Origin: Actinotignum timonense
Lineage (GTDB): Bacteria > Actinomycetota > Actinomycetes > Actinomycetales > Actinomycetaceae
Length of the DNA stretch: 34,979 bases
Direction of reading: 5' to 3'
NCBI RefSeq assembly: GCF_030216305.1
Contig: NZ_JASOKT010000017.1
Coordinates: forward strand, 1 to 34,979
Made by a program: the position numbers and the translations under genes. Under the pieces are notes generated by a model that did no database searches, was not told the origin of the DNA, and saw only the letters and a program-made list of their open reading frames with translations. Below are positions 14,701 through 22,904 of the stretch, piece after piece; position 1 is the stretch's first letter, and every line of letters begins with the position of its first letter.

Positions 14701-15402
14701 ATGGCACAGGATAAGAACAAGGGCGCGAAGAAGAAGCCGGGCTTTTTCAAGACTCTGCGTGACGCATTCACCATCGCGAAGCGCACCTACAAGCATCTGG
14801 GCTGGTGGCTTGCCCTGGCCGGGCTCGCGGGCCTGGGAATCGGTATTCTCCTCGGTTTCCTCACCAAGAGCTGGATCGCATGGACCGTGTTCGGGATCCT
14901 CCTCATGCTCCTGCTTCCCATGCTGCTTCTCACCCGGGCGGTGCGCTCGGCTAGCTACGCGCAGCTGGATGGCATGCCGGGAGCCACCTCCGCGATTCTT
15001 GATTCGCTGCGCGGCTCGTGGGTCAAGCAAACCGAACCGGTGCGTTTCAACGCCCGCCACCAGGATTTCGTTTTCCGCCTCATCGGGCGCCCCGGCGTGG
15101 TTCTGGTTGCCGAAGGCCCCATCTCGCGTACCCGCAAGCTCGTTGATGATGAGCGCCGCGCCATCCGCCGGGTAGCCCCGAATGCCCCGGTGCACGCCAT
15201 TTTCATGGGCAATGGCGAAGGGCAGGTCCCGTTGGCCAAGATCGAAAAGGCTATTAAGAAGCTCAAGAAGGAAATTTCCGCCCAAGAAGTTTCTGCCCTG
15301 GCCCAGCGCCTCGAAGCTTTGGGGAATAAGGCACTCAATATCCCCAAGGGAATTGATCCCACTAATATTCGCGCTAATCGGCGGGCCCTGCGCGGCCAGT
15401 AG
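14701..15402 (+). CDS. DUF4191-like membrane protein (Rv2219 homologue)
   Basis: A 233-residue protein of the actinobacterial DUF4191 type; function unknown. A basic N terminus rich in Lys is followed by an amphipathic RDAFTIAKRTYKHLGWW segment and two transmembrane helices (WLALAGLAGLGIGILLGFL at about 39-57 and WTVFGILLMLLLPMLLLTRA at about 62-81). The cytoplasmic domain has the family sequences LDGMPGATSAILDSLRG, GRPGVVLVAEGP and RRVAPNAPVHAIFMGNGEGQ, then a Lys-rich helix. AAAAGGA precedes the ATG. In M. tuberculosis the homologue sits between lipA and glnA1; here it sits just upstream of glnA, with an intrinsic terminator between. The conserved place beside glnA hints at a link to nitrogen or membrane status, but nothing in the sequence shows it. 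Confidence 0.9.
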   Translation: MAQDKNKGAKKKPGFFKTLRDAFTIAKRTYKHLGWWLALAGLAGLGIGILLGFLTKSWIAWTVFGILLMLLLPMLLLTRAVRSASYAQLDGMPGATSAILDSLRGSWVKQTEPVRFNARHQDFVFRLIGRPGVVLVAEGPISRTRKLVDDERRAIRRVAPNAPVHAIFMGNGEGQVPLAKIEKAIKKLKKEISAQEVSALAQRLEALGNKALNIPKGIDPTNIRANRRALRGQ

Positions 15403-15430
15403 GCCGCGCCGTCGTCGTACATATGTAGTA

Positions 15431-15487
15431 TCCGCCCGGGGAATTCCGCGTGAGTTCTCCGGGCGGAGGCACGCCCGGAGGTTTTTT
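15431..15487 (+). terminator. Intrinsic terminator with an overlapping alternative hairpin, upstream of glnA
   Basis: CTCCGGGCG (15457-15465) pairs with CGCCCGGAG (15472-15480), and GTTTTTT follows: a strong terminator. The 5' arm can instead pair with TCCGCCCGG at 15431-15439 (partner CCGGGCGGA, 15459-15467). The two structures exclude each other, as in an attenuator. The region lies 28 bp after the DUF4191-like gene and about 75 bp before glnA. Confidence 0.75.
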
Positions 15488-15505
15488 GAGCCGGGGGCAG
15501 CACGC

Positions 15506-15511
15506 TAAACT
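15506..15511 (+). promoter_or_regulatory. -10 element for glnA
   Basis: TAAACT downstream of the terminator would give a leader of about 45 nt, ending in the strong GGGAGGAG site before the glnA ATG. It allows glnA to be transcribed independently of the upstream gene. Confidence 0.45.
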
Positions 15512-15561
15512 ACATGGGGTAACCGCACCGCTAGCCGCGCCGCGCGCCGGGAGGAGTCCGC

Positions 15562-16986
15562 ATGTTCACAAGTGTCGCCGAAGCTGCCGAGTTTATCGCG
15601 GCAAACGAGATCGAATTTCTTGATATTCGCTTCTGTGACCTGCCTGGCGTGATGCAGCATTTCACGGTGCCCGCCACCCAGGCAACCGCCGAAAAAATGA
15701 ACGAGGGCTATATGTTCGATGGCTCCTCGATCCGCGGTTTCACCTCGATTCATGAATCGGATATGAAACTGCTTCCGGATGTGTCCACCGCCTTTGTGGA
15801 TCCGTTCCGCGCGGAACCCACCCTCGTCATGAATTTCAATGTGGTGGATCCGTATACCGATGAGCCTTTCGCGCGCGATCCGCGCAATGTTGCCGAACGC
15901 GCCGAGGCGTACTTGCGTTCCACGGGTATTGCGGACACGATTTCGGTGGGTGCGGAAGCCGAGTTTTATTTATTCGACGACGTGCGCTATGACACCACGG
16001 TCAATCATTCCATGTATGTGATTGATTCCAATGAGGGCTCGTGGAATTCGAGCCGGTTGGAGCCGGGCGGGAATACCGGCTACAAGATTCCCCACCAGCA
16101 GGGCTATTTCCCGGTGGCGCCGGTGGACGCGAATGAGGATGTGCGTGACCTCATGTGCCAGTATTTGGCGCAGGTGGGCTTGGATGTGGAACGTGCCCAT
16201 CACGAAGTGGGCTCGGGCGGCCAGCAAGAAATCAACTATCGCTTCAATTCTTTGCGTGCCGCGGCGGACGACCTCATGAAATTCAAGTACGTCATTCGCC
16301 GGGCCGCCGATGTGTGCGGGAAAACTGCCACTTTTATGCCCAAGCCGCTTTTCGATTCGGCCGGCTCGGGGATGCACTGCCATATGTCGCTGTGGAAAGA
16401 TGGGCAGCCACTTTTCCACGATCCGCGCGGCTACGGGCAGCTATCGGACCTCGCGCGCTGGTACGTGGGCGGTTTGCTGGCCCACGGGAAGGCGCTCGCG
16501 GCTTTCACTAATCCGTCCGTGAATTCCTACCGCCGCCTGGTTCCCGGCTTTGAGGCGCCGATTAATTTGGTGTATTCGGCGCGTAATCGTTCGGCGGCGA
16601 TCCGGATTCCGCTGAGCGGGAATTCCCCGGCTGCCAAGCGTATTGAATTCCGGGTTCCCGACCCGACCGCCAATCCCTACCTGGCTTTCTCCGCGGAGCT
16701 CATGGCGGGCCTGGACGGCATCCGCAACCGGATTGAGCCGCCGGCGCCCATCGATAAGGATATTTACGAGCTGCCGCCGGAAGAATACGCGGATATTGAG
16801 ACGATTCCGGCCTCCCTCGATGCGGCTTTGGCCGAGCTGGAAGCCGATCACGATTTCCTCCTCGAGGGCGATGTGTTCACCGAGGACTTCATCGCCACCT
16901 GGATTAAATACAAGATGGATGCGGAGGTCACCCCGCTGCGGGCCCGCCCCCACCCGTACGAATTCGAGCTGTACTACACGCTCTAA
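15562..16986 (+). CDS. glnA: Glutamine synthetase, type I (adenylylation-regulated)
   Basis: Makes glutamine from glutamate, ammonia and ATP; a cytoplasmic dodecamer. 474 residues, as expected for the GSI-beta class. Visible features: beta-grasp N terminus with [14 protein letters not shown], the Asp-containing latch loop [10 protein letters not shown], metal-binding [10 protein letters not shown] and [19 protein letters not shown]-binding [31 protein letters not shown] (glutamate-side loop) and [19 protein letters not shown]. The adenylylation site is present: Tyr402 in DIYELPPEE. That matches the adenylyltransferase gene glnE 48 bp away on the other strand. A strong GGGAGGAG site precedes the ATG. 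This is the GlnA1 equivalent, and GlnA2 is encoded further along. Confidence 0.97.
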   Translation: MFTSVAEAAEFIAANEIEFLDIRFCDLPGVMQHFTVPATQATAEKMNEGYMFDGSSIRGFTSIHESDMKLLPDVSTAFVDPFRAEPTLVMNFNVVDPYTDEPFARDPRNVAERAEAYLRSTGIADTISVGAEAEFYLFDDVRYDTTVNHSMYVIDSNEGSWNSSRLEPGGNTGYKIPHQQGYFPVAPVDANEDVRDLMCQYLAQVGLDVERAHHEVGSGGQQEINYRFNSLRAAADDLMKFKYVIRRAADVCGKTATFMPKPLFDSAGSGMHCHMSLWKDGQPLFHDPRGYGQLSDLARWYVGGLLAHGKALAAFTNPSVNSYRRLVPGFEAPINLVYSARNRSAAIRIPLSGNSPAAKRIEFRVPDPTANPYLAFSAELMAGLDGIRNRIEPPAPIDKDIYELPPEEYADIETIPASLDAALAELEADHDFLLEGDVFTEDFIATWIKYKMDAEVTPLRARPHPYEFELYYTL

Positions 16987-17006
16987 ACGGGCGCTGCCGA
17001 AGCGGC

Positions 17007-17026
17007 CCGCGGCGGCCTGGCCGCGG
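17007..17026. terminator. Short GC hairpin between convergent glnA and glnE
   Basis: CCGCGGC (17007-17013) pairs with GCCGCGG (17020-17026) around a 6-nt loop, within the 48 bp that separate the two stop codons. No T-run is present, so termination efficiency is uncertain. Confidence 0.4.
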
Positions 17027-17034
17027 TGCGCGGG

Positions 17035-20000
17035 CTAGCCTCGCCCGTAAAATACGTGTTCCACGGCGGCGCGGGCATGCCGCGCGGCCCGGGCGCGCCG
17101 GTCGAGGATATCGCTGGCGTGCTCGGCGCCCAGGATCGCGGCCATGCGTTCGCGCTCGCGTGGATCACGCGGAATGACCTGAGCAGCGCTCCCGGTGCGG
17201 CCCGTCGCCACAAAAGCGGCCTGGCGCAGGGCGCTGGCCGCCTGCCAGCCCTCCACGAGGGCATGTTCCTCATCCGCGGTGATCAACCCGGCAGCGCCGG
17301 CCGCCCGCAGTGCCTCCCCCGTTCCGGAAACCCGGAGTTGCGGGTAGGCCGCGGCGTGCTCAAGCTGGAGGAGCTGCGCGGTCCACTCCACATCCGCGCT
17401 TCCGCCCGGCCCGAGCTTGAGGTGGGAGGCCGGGGCCACTCCCCCGGGGATTCGTTCTTTTTCCACCCGGATTTTCATGAGCCGGATGGCGGTGCGCCGC
17501 GCCTCATCCCAGTGCGCCGGGTAGCGCAGCGGGGCGACGAGCTCGAGGAAACGTTCCCCGAGTTCGCGATCCCCGCCCACCGCGCGGGCCCGCAGCAGCG
17601 CTTGAAATTCCCAGGGCTCAGCCCAGTTGCGGTAATACTCCCCGTAGGAATCCAAGCTGCGCGCGAGCACCCCGCTGCGGCCCTCGGGGCGCATATCCGC
17701 ATCCACGGCCAGCGGCGGCGCCCCGCCCACCTCCTGCTCCAGGCGCATAAAAGCACGCGCCAGCGCATCGGCATCCCCGGCGGCCTCCTCCGGCCCGTCC
17801 CACACAAACATCACATCGGCATCGGAGGTGTAGCCGCATTCGTGCCCGCCCAGGCTCCCCACCCCGATCACCGCAAAAGAAAAATCGGGGTGCGGGCCAT
17901 CCGCCTCGTTTTTTTCGGCGACGACGGCGCACCTGGCGGCGCGGACACCCGCTTCCACCGCGCATTCCACAGCGTTACTCACCGCGCCCGCCACTTCTTC
18001 GGGCCCGAGCAGCCCGAGAGCCTGGGCCATGGCGGTGCGCAGCACTTCCCGCCAGCGCAACCACCGGCCCGCCCCGGCGATCTCCCCTGGCTGGCTGCGC
18101 CGCTCGAGCAGCGCGTCCAGCTCCCCGCGCAGCGCCGCCGCGCTGCGCGGGGCCAGCTCGGCGTCGTCGCCCAACCACGCAATGGATTCGGGTAGTTCGG
18201 GGATATCGCGGGCCAGGAAACGCGAGCGGGAAAGAATGAGGGCGAGGCGGTGGGCAACGGGTCCGCCGTCGCGCAGGGTGCGCATATACCAAGAGGTGGC
18301 CCCCATTTTTTCGGAGAGCACCCGGAAGGCGAGCAGGCCGGCATCCGGTTCGGGGCCTTCGGCGAACCACCCGAGCATGACGGGCAGGAGCTGGCGAGCG
18401 ATGGCGGCGCGCCGGCTGGTGCCTTCCGTGAGGGCGCTGATATGGCGTAGTGCGCCGGCCGGGTCGCGGTAGCCGATACTGGCCAGCCGGGTGCGTGCAG
18501 CCTCGGGTGCCAGGGAAATATCATCGGCGGCTAGCTGCGCAGCGGCGGGAAGGAGGGGCCGGTAGAAAATATCTTGGTGGAGTTCGCGCACCTCCCGGCG
18601 TACCTGCGCGAAGGCGTCGGTGAGGGCCGCGGCGTCGGGTAGGCCGAGGGAGCGGGCTAAGCGGCGCAGGTCATCTTCGCGAGTGGGAAGCACGGCGGCC
18701 CGGCGCAGCCGCACCAGTTGGGCGCGGTGTTCCAGGCAGCGCAGCCAACGGTAGTGGTGGTCCAGGCGGGCGGCATCGGGGCGGGAAATATATCCGCCTT
18801 CGGAGAGGCTCGCGAGCGCCGTGGTGGTGGTGGCCGAGCGGATGGCGGTGTCCACGCGCCCGTGCACGAGCTGGAGGAGCTGGACGGTGAATTCCACGTC
18901 GCGCAGGCCGCCCGCTCCTAATTTGATATGGCGGTCGCGTTGGGCGGTGGGGATATGGGCTTCCACGCGGGCGCGCATGGCCCGGGCGTCGGTTACGAAG
19001 TTGTCCCGGGAGGCGGCGTTCCAGACGAGCGGGGCGGTGGCGCGCAGGTAGTTGGCGCCGAGTTCGCGGTTGCCTGCGGCCACGCGGGCTTTGAGGAGGG
19101 CTTGGAATTCCCAGCTTTGGGCCCAGGTGGCGTAGTAGTCTAGGTGGGAGGCGAGGCTGCGCACCAGGGGGCCGGTTCCACCTTCGGGGCGCAGCGCGGT
19201 GTCAATGGTCCACAGGGCGCTTTCGGGGCCGGGTGCGCTGATATATCCGGCAAGGGTGGTGGCCAGGGCGGTGCCGATCTCCAGGGCTCGCGCTTCGCTC
19301 ACGCCCGGGCGCGGTTCGGTGATATAGACAACGTCCACATCGGAGGCGTAATTGAGTTCCCCTCCCCCGGTTTTCCCGAGCGCGATAATCGTGAAATCGA
19401 CGGCGTTGGCATCGGGTACCCGGGTGCGGGCGAGTTGGAGGGCGCCTTCCAGGGTGGCGCAGGCCAGGTTGGAGAGGGTGGCGGCCACCTCGGGCAGGCG
19501 AGCAGCGGGATCGGGCAGGGTGAGGTCCCAGCCGGCCAGGGTGAGAATGCGGGTGTAGTAGTGGGCCCGCAGCGCGGCAATAGCATCCTGGAGGGCACTG
19601 CGGTTCGCGTGCGAATCGCTCCCGACCTCCGGCCCGGCACCGGTCATAGGATCCGGCCCGACGCCGACCGCAGGACTCGTCCCGGTACCTTCCACAGCGC
19701 CCGCGAGCCACGGCGCGAGGGCGGCGCGCATGACCGCGCGTTCCTCCGCCTCGCTCAGCAGGGCGCGCGCTTCGGCTTCTTCGGCGGTCCCGCGTAGTTC
19801 CTGGGCGGCTTGGGGGTGGCGGGCCAGGTGATCGGCCAGCGCGGTGGAGAGCCCGAGCACGGCAAGCAGGCGTGGCCGGGCTGCGTCGTCGTTCCCTACG
19901 CCCTCCCGCCGGTTCAGGCCGAGCCGCGCGCAGGCCGCAAGCGCCCGGTCCGGATCCGCGACGTGCGCGAAATCTTCAGGGTGCCAGGCGCCGGCCTCCA

Positions 20001-20073
20001 GCTCCGCGGCGGCGCGTTCGGGGGCCGTGAATCCGCAGCGCCGGGCCCGCTGGGCGAGGGTGAGACGTCGCAT
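17035..20073 (-). CDS. glnE: Bifunctional glutamine synthetase adenylyltransferase / adenylyl-removing enzyme
   Basis: Switches GlnA off and on by adding or removing AMP on its tyrosine, in response to nitrogen signals; cytoplasmic. 1012 residues, normal for actinobacterial GlnE. Two nucleotidyltransferase domains are visible. The N-terminal (deadenylylating) one has GKTGGGELNYASDVDVVYI at about 230-250; the C-terminal (adenylylating) one has GVGSLGGHECGYTSDADVMF at about 731-752. Each has the metal-binding D.D pair. Helical linkers carry GGLRDVEFTVQLLQLVHG and GGSADVEWTAQLLQLEHA. Only 17 bp separate it from glnA2 upstream, and GGGGAG precedes its ATG, so the two are cotranscribed. Gene order glnA / glnE / glnA2 matches mycobacteria. 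GC content is very high in this gene. Confidence 0.96.
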   Translation of the reverse strand: MRRLTLAQRARRCGFTAPERAAAELEAGAWHPEDFAHVADPDRALAACARLGLNRREGVGNDDAARPRLLAVLGLSTALADHLARHPQAAQELRGTAEEAEARALLSEAEERAVMRAALAPWLAGAVEGTGTSPAVGVGPDPMTGAGPEVGSDSHANRSALQDAIAALRAHYYTRILTLAGWDLTLPDPAARLPEVAATLSNLACATLEGALQLARTRVPDANAVDFTIIALGKTGGGELNYASDVDVVYITEPRPGVSEARALEIGTALATTLAGYISAPGPESALWTIDTALRPEGGTGPLVRSLASHLDYYATWAQSWEFQALLKARVAAGNRELGANYLRATAPLVWNAASRDNFVTDARAMRARVEAHIPTAQRDRHIKLGAGGLRDVEFTVQLLQLVHGRVDTAIRSATTTTALASLSEGGYISRPDAARLDHHYRWLRCLEHRAQLVRLRRAAVLPTREDDLRRLARSLGLPDAAALTDAFAQVRREVRELHQDIFYRPLLPAAAQLAADDISLAPEAARTRLASIGYRDPAGALRHISALTEGTSRRAAIARQLLPVMLGWFAEGPEPDAGLLAFRVLSEKMGATSWYMRTLRDGGPVAHRLALILSRSRFLARDIPELPESIAWLGDDAELAPRSAAALRGELDALLERRSQPGEIAGAGRWLRWREVLRTAMAQALGLLGPEEVAGAVSNAVECAVEAGVRAARCAVVAEKNEADGPHPDFSFAVIGVGSLGGHECGYTSDADVMFVWDGPEEAAGDADALARAFMRLEQEVGGAPPLAVDADMRPEGRSGVLARSLDSYGEYYRNWAEPWEFQALLRARAVGGDRELGERFLELVAPLRYPAHWDEARRTAIRLMKIRVEKERIPGGVAPASHLKLGPGGSADVEWTAQLLQLEHAAAYPQLRVSGTGEALRAAGAAGLITADEEHALVEGWQAASALRQAAFVATGRTGSAAQVIPRDPRERERMAAILGAEHASDILDRRARAARHARAAVEHVFYGRG

Positions 20074-20090
20074 ACCCGCTCCCCGCGACC

Positions 20091-21428
20091 CTAACGATCA
20101 GCCCGGAAACGCGCGCGTTCCAGCGGGGTGACCTGGGCGCGGTATTCGGCCCATTCGGCGCGTTTATCACGCAGGAAGTAATCGAAAGCGTCCTCGCCCA
20201 GGATCTCGGCAACCAGGTCGGAGCTTTCCATGAGTTTGAGCGCGCTATCCAGGCTCCCGGGCAGGGATTCGATACCGAGCACGGAGCGTTCCATATCGGT
20301 GAGGAGGAGGACATCCGTATCGGCCGGGTCGGAAAGATCGTATTTTCCTTCGATTCCGGCCAGGCCCGCGCCCAGCACGGCCGCGAAAGCCAGGTAGGGA
20401 TTGGCGGCTGTGTCCAGGGCGCGGTATTCCAGGCGCGCGGATTGCGGTTTGGTGGGCTTGTATTCGGGCACCCGCACGAGGGCTGATTGATTACGCGGCC
20501 CCCAGCACACGTAGGGCGGGGCTTCCCCGCCACCCCACAGCCGCTTATAGGAATTAACATGCTGGTTGGTCACCGCGGTGATTTCGCGGGCGTGGCGCAT
20601 GAGCCCGGCCAGGAAGCGCCGCGCTGTCACCGACATCCCGAATTGGCCGCGCGGGTCGTGGAAGGCATTTGTTTCGCCTTCGAAAAGTGAGAAGTGGGTG
20701 TGCATGGCCGAGCCGGGCCAGTGCGCCAGGGGTTTGGGCATAAAGGATGCTTCCACCCCGTGGCGCAGTGCCACTTCTTTAATAATGACGCGGGCGGCCA
20801 TAATGCTATCGGCCATCGTGAGGCAGTCGGCGTAGCGCAGATCCACTTCCTGTTGGCCCGGGCCGATTTCGTGGTGGGAAAATTCCACGCTGATGCCTAC
20901 GTCTTCCAGGGAGAGGATCACATCGCGCCGGAAATTATGGGCCACCGAGCGGGTAACGTAATCGAAATAGGAGGCCGAATCAATCGGGGTGGGTTCTTCA
21001 TCGTCGCTGGCGCCCGGCTGGAAGAGGTAAAACTCCACTTCCGGGTGGGCGTAGGCGGTGAAGCCCAGATCCTCGCAGCGGCGTAGGGTGCGCTGGAGGA
21101 TAGCCCGCGGGTCGGAGCGGGCCGGTTCACCTTCGCGGGTGAGGATGTCGCAGAACATGAAGGCGGCGTCGTCGCTCCCATCCACGCCACGCAAGACCGC
21201 AAAGGTCGAGGCATCCGGGCGCGCAATCATATCCGATTCGTAGACGCGCGTGAGGCCTTGGATGGCCGAGCCGTCGAAGCCGACGCCCTCCGCGAAGGCA
21301 TTATCGAGCTCCACGGGAGCTACCGCCACGGATTTGAGGGTGCCGACGATATCGGTGAACCACAGCCGCACGTAGCGGATACCGCGGTCGCTTATAGTGC
21401 GAAGGACGTGTTCTTGCTGGTCATCCAT
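20091..21428 (-). CDS. glnA2: Glutamine synthetase GlnA2 (GSI-alpha type, not adenylylated)
   Basis: Second type I glutamine synthetase, 445 residues, almost the length of M. tuberculosis GlnA2. Catalytic landmarks: FTDIVGTLKSVAV, GFDGSAIQG latch loop, HPEVEFYLFQ, HHEIGPGQQEVDLRY, KPLAHWPGSAMHTHFSLFE, NSYKRLWGGGEAP and RLEYRALDTAANPYLAFAA. The C-terminal region that carries the adenylylation tyrosine in GlnA reads DVLLLTDMERSVLGIESLPG here, with no tyrosine, so GlnE should not modify it. The alpha class is usually feedback-inhibited by glutamine. GGAAAGATGAAG lies before the ATG. It is the middle gene of a unit with the upstream DUF2207-like gene (57-bp gap) and glnE (17 bp). Confidence 0.95.
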   Translation of the reverse strand: MDDQQEHVLRTISDRGIRYVRLWFTDIVGTLKSVAVAPVELDNAFAEGVGFDGSAIQGLTRVYESDMIARPDASTFAVLRGVDGSDDAAFMFCDILTREGEPARSDPRAILQRTLRRCEDLGFTAYAHPEVEFYLFQPGASDDEEPTPIDSASYFDYVTRSVAHNFRRDVILSLEDVGISVEFSHHEIGPGQQEVDLRYADCLTMADSIMAARVIIKEVALRHGVEASFMPKPLAHWPGSAMHTHFSLFEGETNAFHDPRGQFGMSVTARRFLAGLMRHAREITAVTNQHVNSYKRLWGGGEAPPYVCWGPRNQSALVRVPEYKPTKPQSARLEYRALDTAANPYLAFAAVLGAGLAGIEGKYDLSDPADTDVLLLTDMERSVLGIESLPGSLDSALKLMESSDLVAEILGEDAFDYFLRDKRAEWAEYRAQVTPLERARFRADR

Positions 21429-21485
21429 GGCGCTTCATCTTTCCGTGTTTTTTCGGGGAGGGTCCGTTAGTCCGGGCAATGCCCG

Positions 21486-22685
21486 TTATGTGTGCGTGCG
21501 AGTGGAAACGGGGAGTAATCCGCGCACGAAACGCCGCAGGTGGCGCCGCCGCGCGTGCGGAAGATCGTGGGCGAGCGGGTGGGAACGGAACCGGGTTTCC
21601 AGAACGCTCAAGGCTTCGCGCAGCTGGTACCAGTTCGTGATATCTTCTCCGGCCAGGTGCAGCCACGGGAGAGCAGCGCCGACGTCGCGCATATCCCGCG
21701 AGTTAATTCGTTCGAGAGAACGAACCCATTCATCGGCACATTCCAGGCCGTAGGCCCAGCCCACGTAGGAGGCGAGGACCTCCGCGCTCACCCCGGCGAA
21801 ACGGGGCGCCGCGGTGAGGAAGCGCCGGAAGCCTTCCACCTGATCGGAGGCCACCACTCCATTCGGGGTGAGGGAAGAAAAGTTGAGAAGCCCAACGAAT
21901 CCGCAGAACACCAGCCACCCGCCCACAATGAGCCAGTACCAGGACAGCTGGAAAGCCAGAGCCCCGATAAACGCCAGGCCCATGAGCGCGATACCTCCGA
22001 AGAAAAGCACGGCGGCCAGCGAGCCCACTAATTCGCGCCCGTGGTGGTACCAGCCGCGCCGAGAGACCACTTCCGCTTTGCTATCGCGCGCGATGGCGAG
22101 AGCGAGGCGTGTGGAAAATCCCTGTACCCGCAGCACCGGGCGGGAGGCGGCCGGTAGCCCGGCGTTTTCCATCGCGGTGCGGTACGAGCGGTCATCAAAG
22201 GGTTCGGATTCCCGGAATGCTGCCGATTCGGCACTTTCCGGGGAGGCCAGGGCGGCCAGGAAGCGTGCCTCGAAGGGCTCGAGGGTGGAAGTATCGGCTT
22301 CGGTGAGGGAGATGGTGATCATCTGGCCGCGCAAGGCCGGATCCCGGAAGAAGTCAATGGTGAGGAATCCGCGGGCGGCCAGGTCGAGGAGGGTGGTGAT
22401 GGCGGCGTCATCTGCGGCGTAGTGGCGGTGCATAAAAGCACCGAGGGCGGAAGGCATCTCCGGCGGAATAGTGCGTACCGGCGGGCGGGTATGCGGGCGG
22501 CGCCGCCGGTAATTATGGCCGGTCACCCCGGCCGGTTCACGCGGATATACCCCGCGCGGCAGATCGGCATATTCCCGACTGGGGATGAGCGCCAAGCACA
22601 TAATGACCAGGGCGGTCACCCCGATCCCTAAGGCCAACCAGAATTCCAGTGCGTTCATGGACACCAGCTCAAGCAAGGGTTCCAC
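21486..22685 (-). CDS. DUF2207-like membrane protein, first gene of the glnA2-glnE operon
   Basis: A 399-residue protein resembling the C-terminal half of DUF2207 predicted membrane proteins; role unknown. It starts with one transmembrane helix (LALGIGVTALVIMCLALIPS). A cytoplasmic winged-helix-like part follows (HYAADDAAITTLLDLAARGFLTI, about 77-100), then two central transmembrane helices (LVGSLAAVLFFGGIALMGLA, YWLIVGGWLVFCGFVGLLNF), and the typical GFRRFLTAAPRFAGVSAEVLASYVGWAYGLE. The N-terminal beta-rich DUF2207 domain and signal peptide are missing. The open frame begins further upstream, but the GTG at 22685 follows a strong GAGGAGG at 5 nt, which sets the start. Mycobacteria have unrelated genes at this place, so linkage to glnA2-glnE is lineage-specific. 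Confidence 0.8.
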   Translation of the reverse strand: MEPLLELVSMNALEFWLALGIGVTALVIMCLALIPSREYADLPRGVYPREPAGVTGHNYRRRRPHTRPPVRTIPPEMPSALGAFMHRHYAADDAAITTLLDLAARGFLTIDFFRDPALRGQMITISLTEADTSTLEPFEARFLAALASPESAESAAFRESEPFDDRSYRTAMENAGLPAASRPVLRVQGFSTRLALAIARDSKAEVVSRRGWYHHGRELVGSLAAVLFFGGIALMGLAFIGALAFQLSWYWLIVGGWLVFCGFVGLLNFSSLTPNGVVASDQVEGFRRFLTAAPRFAGVSAEVLASYVGWAYGLECADEWVRSLERINSRDMRDVGAALPWLHLAGEDITNWYQLREALSVLETRFRSHPLAHDLPHARRRHLRRFVRGLLPVSTRTHT

Positions 22686-22703
22686 AGTCACCTCCTCGCA
22701 CCT

Positions 22704-22709
22704 AGCGTA
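22704..22709 (-). promoter_or_regulatory. -10 element of the DUF2207-like / glnA2 / glnE operon
   Basis: On the minus strand TACGCT lies about 18 nt before the GTG at 22685. Transcription would begin just ahead of the GAGGAGG ribosome-binding site, giving a very short leader. Confidence 0.4.
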
Positions 22710-22794
22710 CCGTGCCAGCAGGCCCGCGGTACGTGCGAAGTGCGATGTGCGCGGGGCCGTACGCGCGGCCGGCACGTAACACCGCGCAGCGTCC

Positions 22795-22862
22795 GCGTTC
22801 CACCGCCGGCGCGATGATGCACCGGCGCGCGTTCCACCGCGGGCGCGATGATGCACCGGCGC
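22795..22862. repeat. Tandem duplication, two 34-bp copies, upstream of panB
   Basis: The 34-bp unit starting GCGTTCCACCGC at 22795 is repeated immediately at 22829 with one mismatch (C to G). Each copy contains GATGATGCACCGGCGC. It ends just before the TAGTACTCT promoter area of panB, about 43 bp from its ATG. The copies are nearly identical, so the event is recent or selected. Confidence 0.85.
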
Positions 22863-22904
22863 GCGTGACCTAGTACTCTAAGCCATAGATATCGGGAGGT
22901 AATC

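Noticed and set aside
22829..22862. Attachment-site direct repeat of an integrated element
   Set aside because: The two copies are adjacent with nothing between them, and there is no integrase or tRNA nearby.
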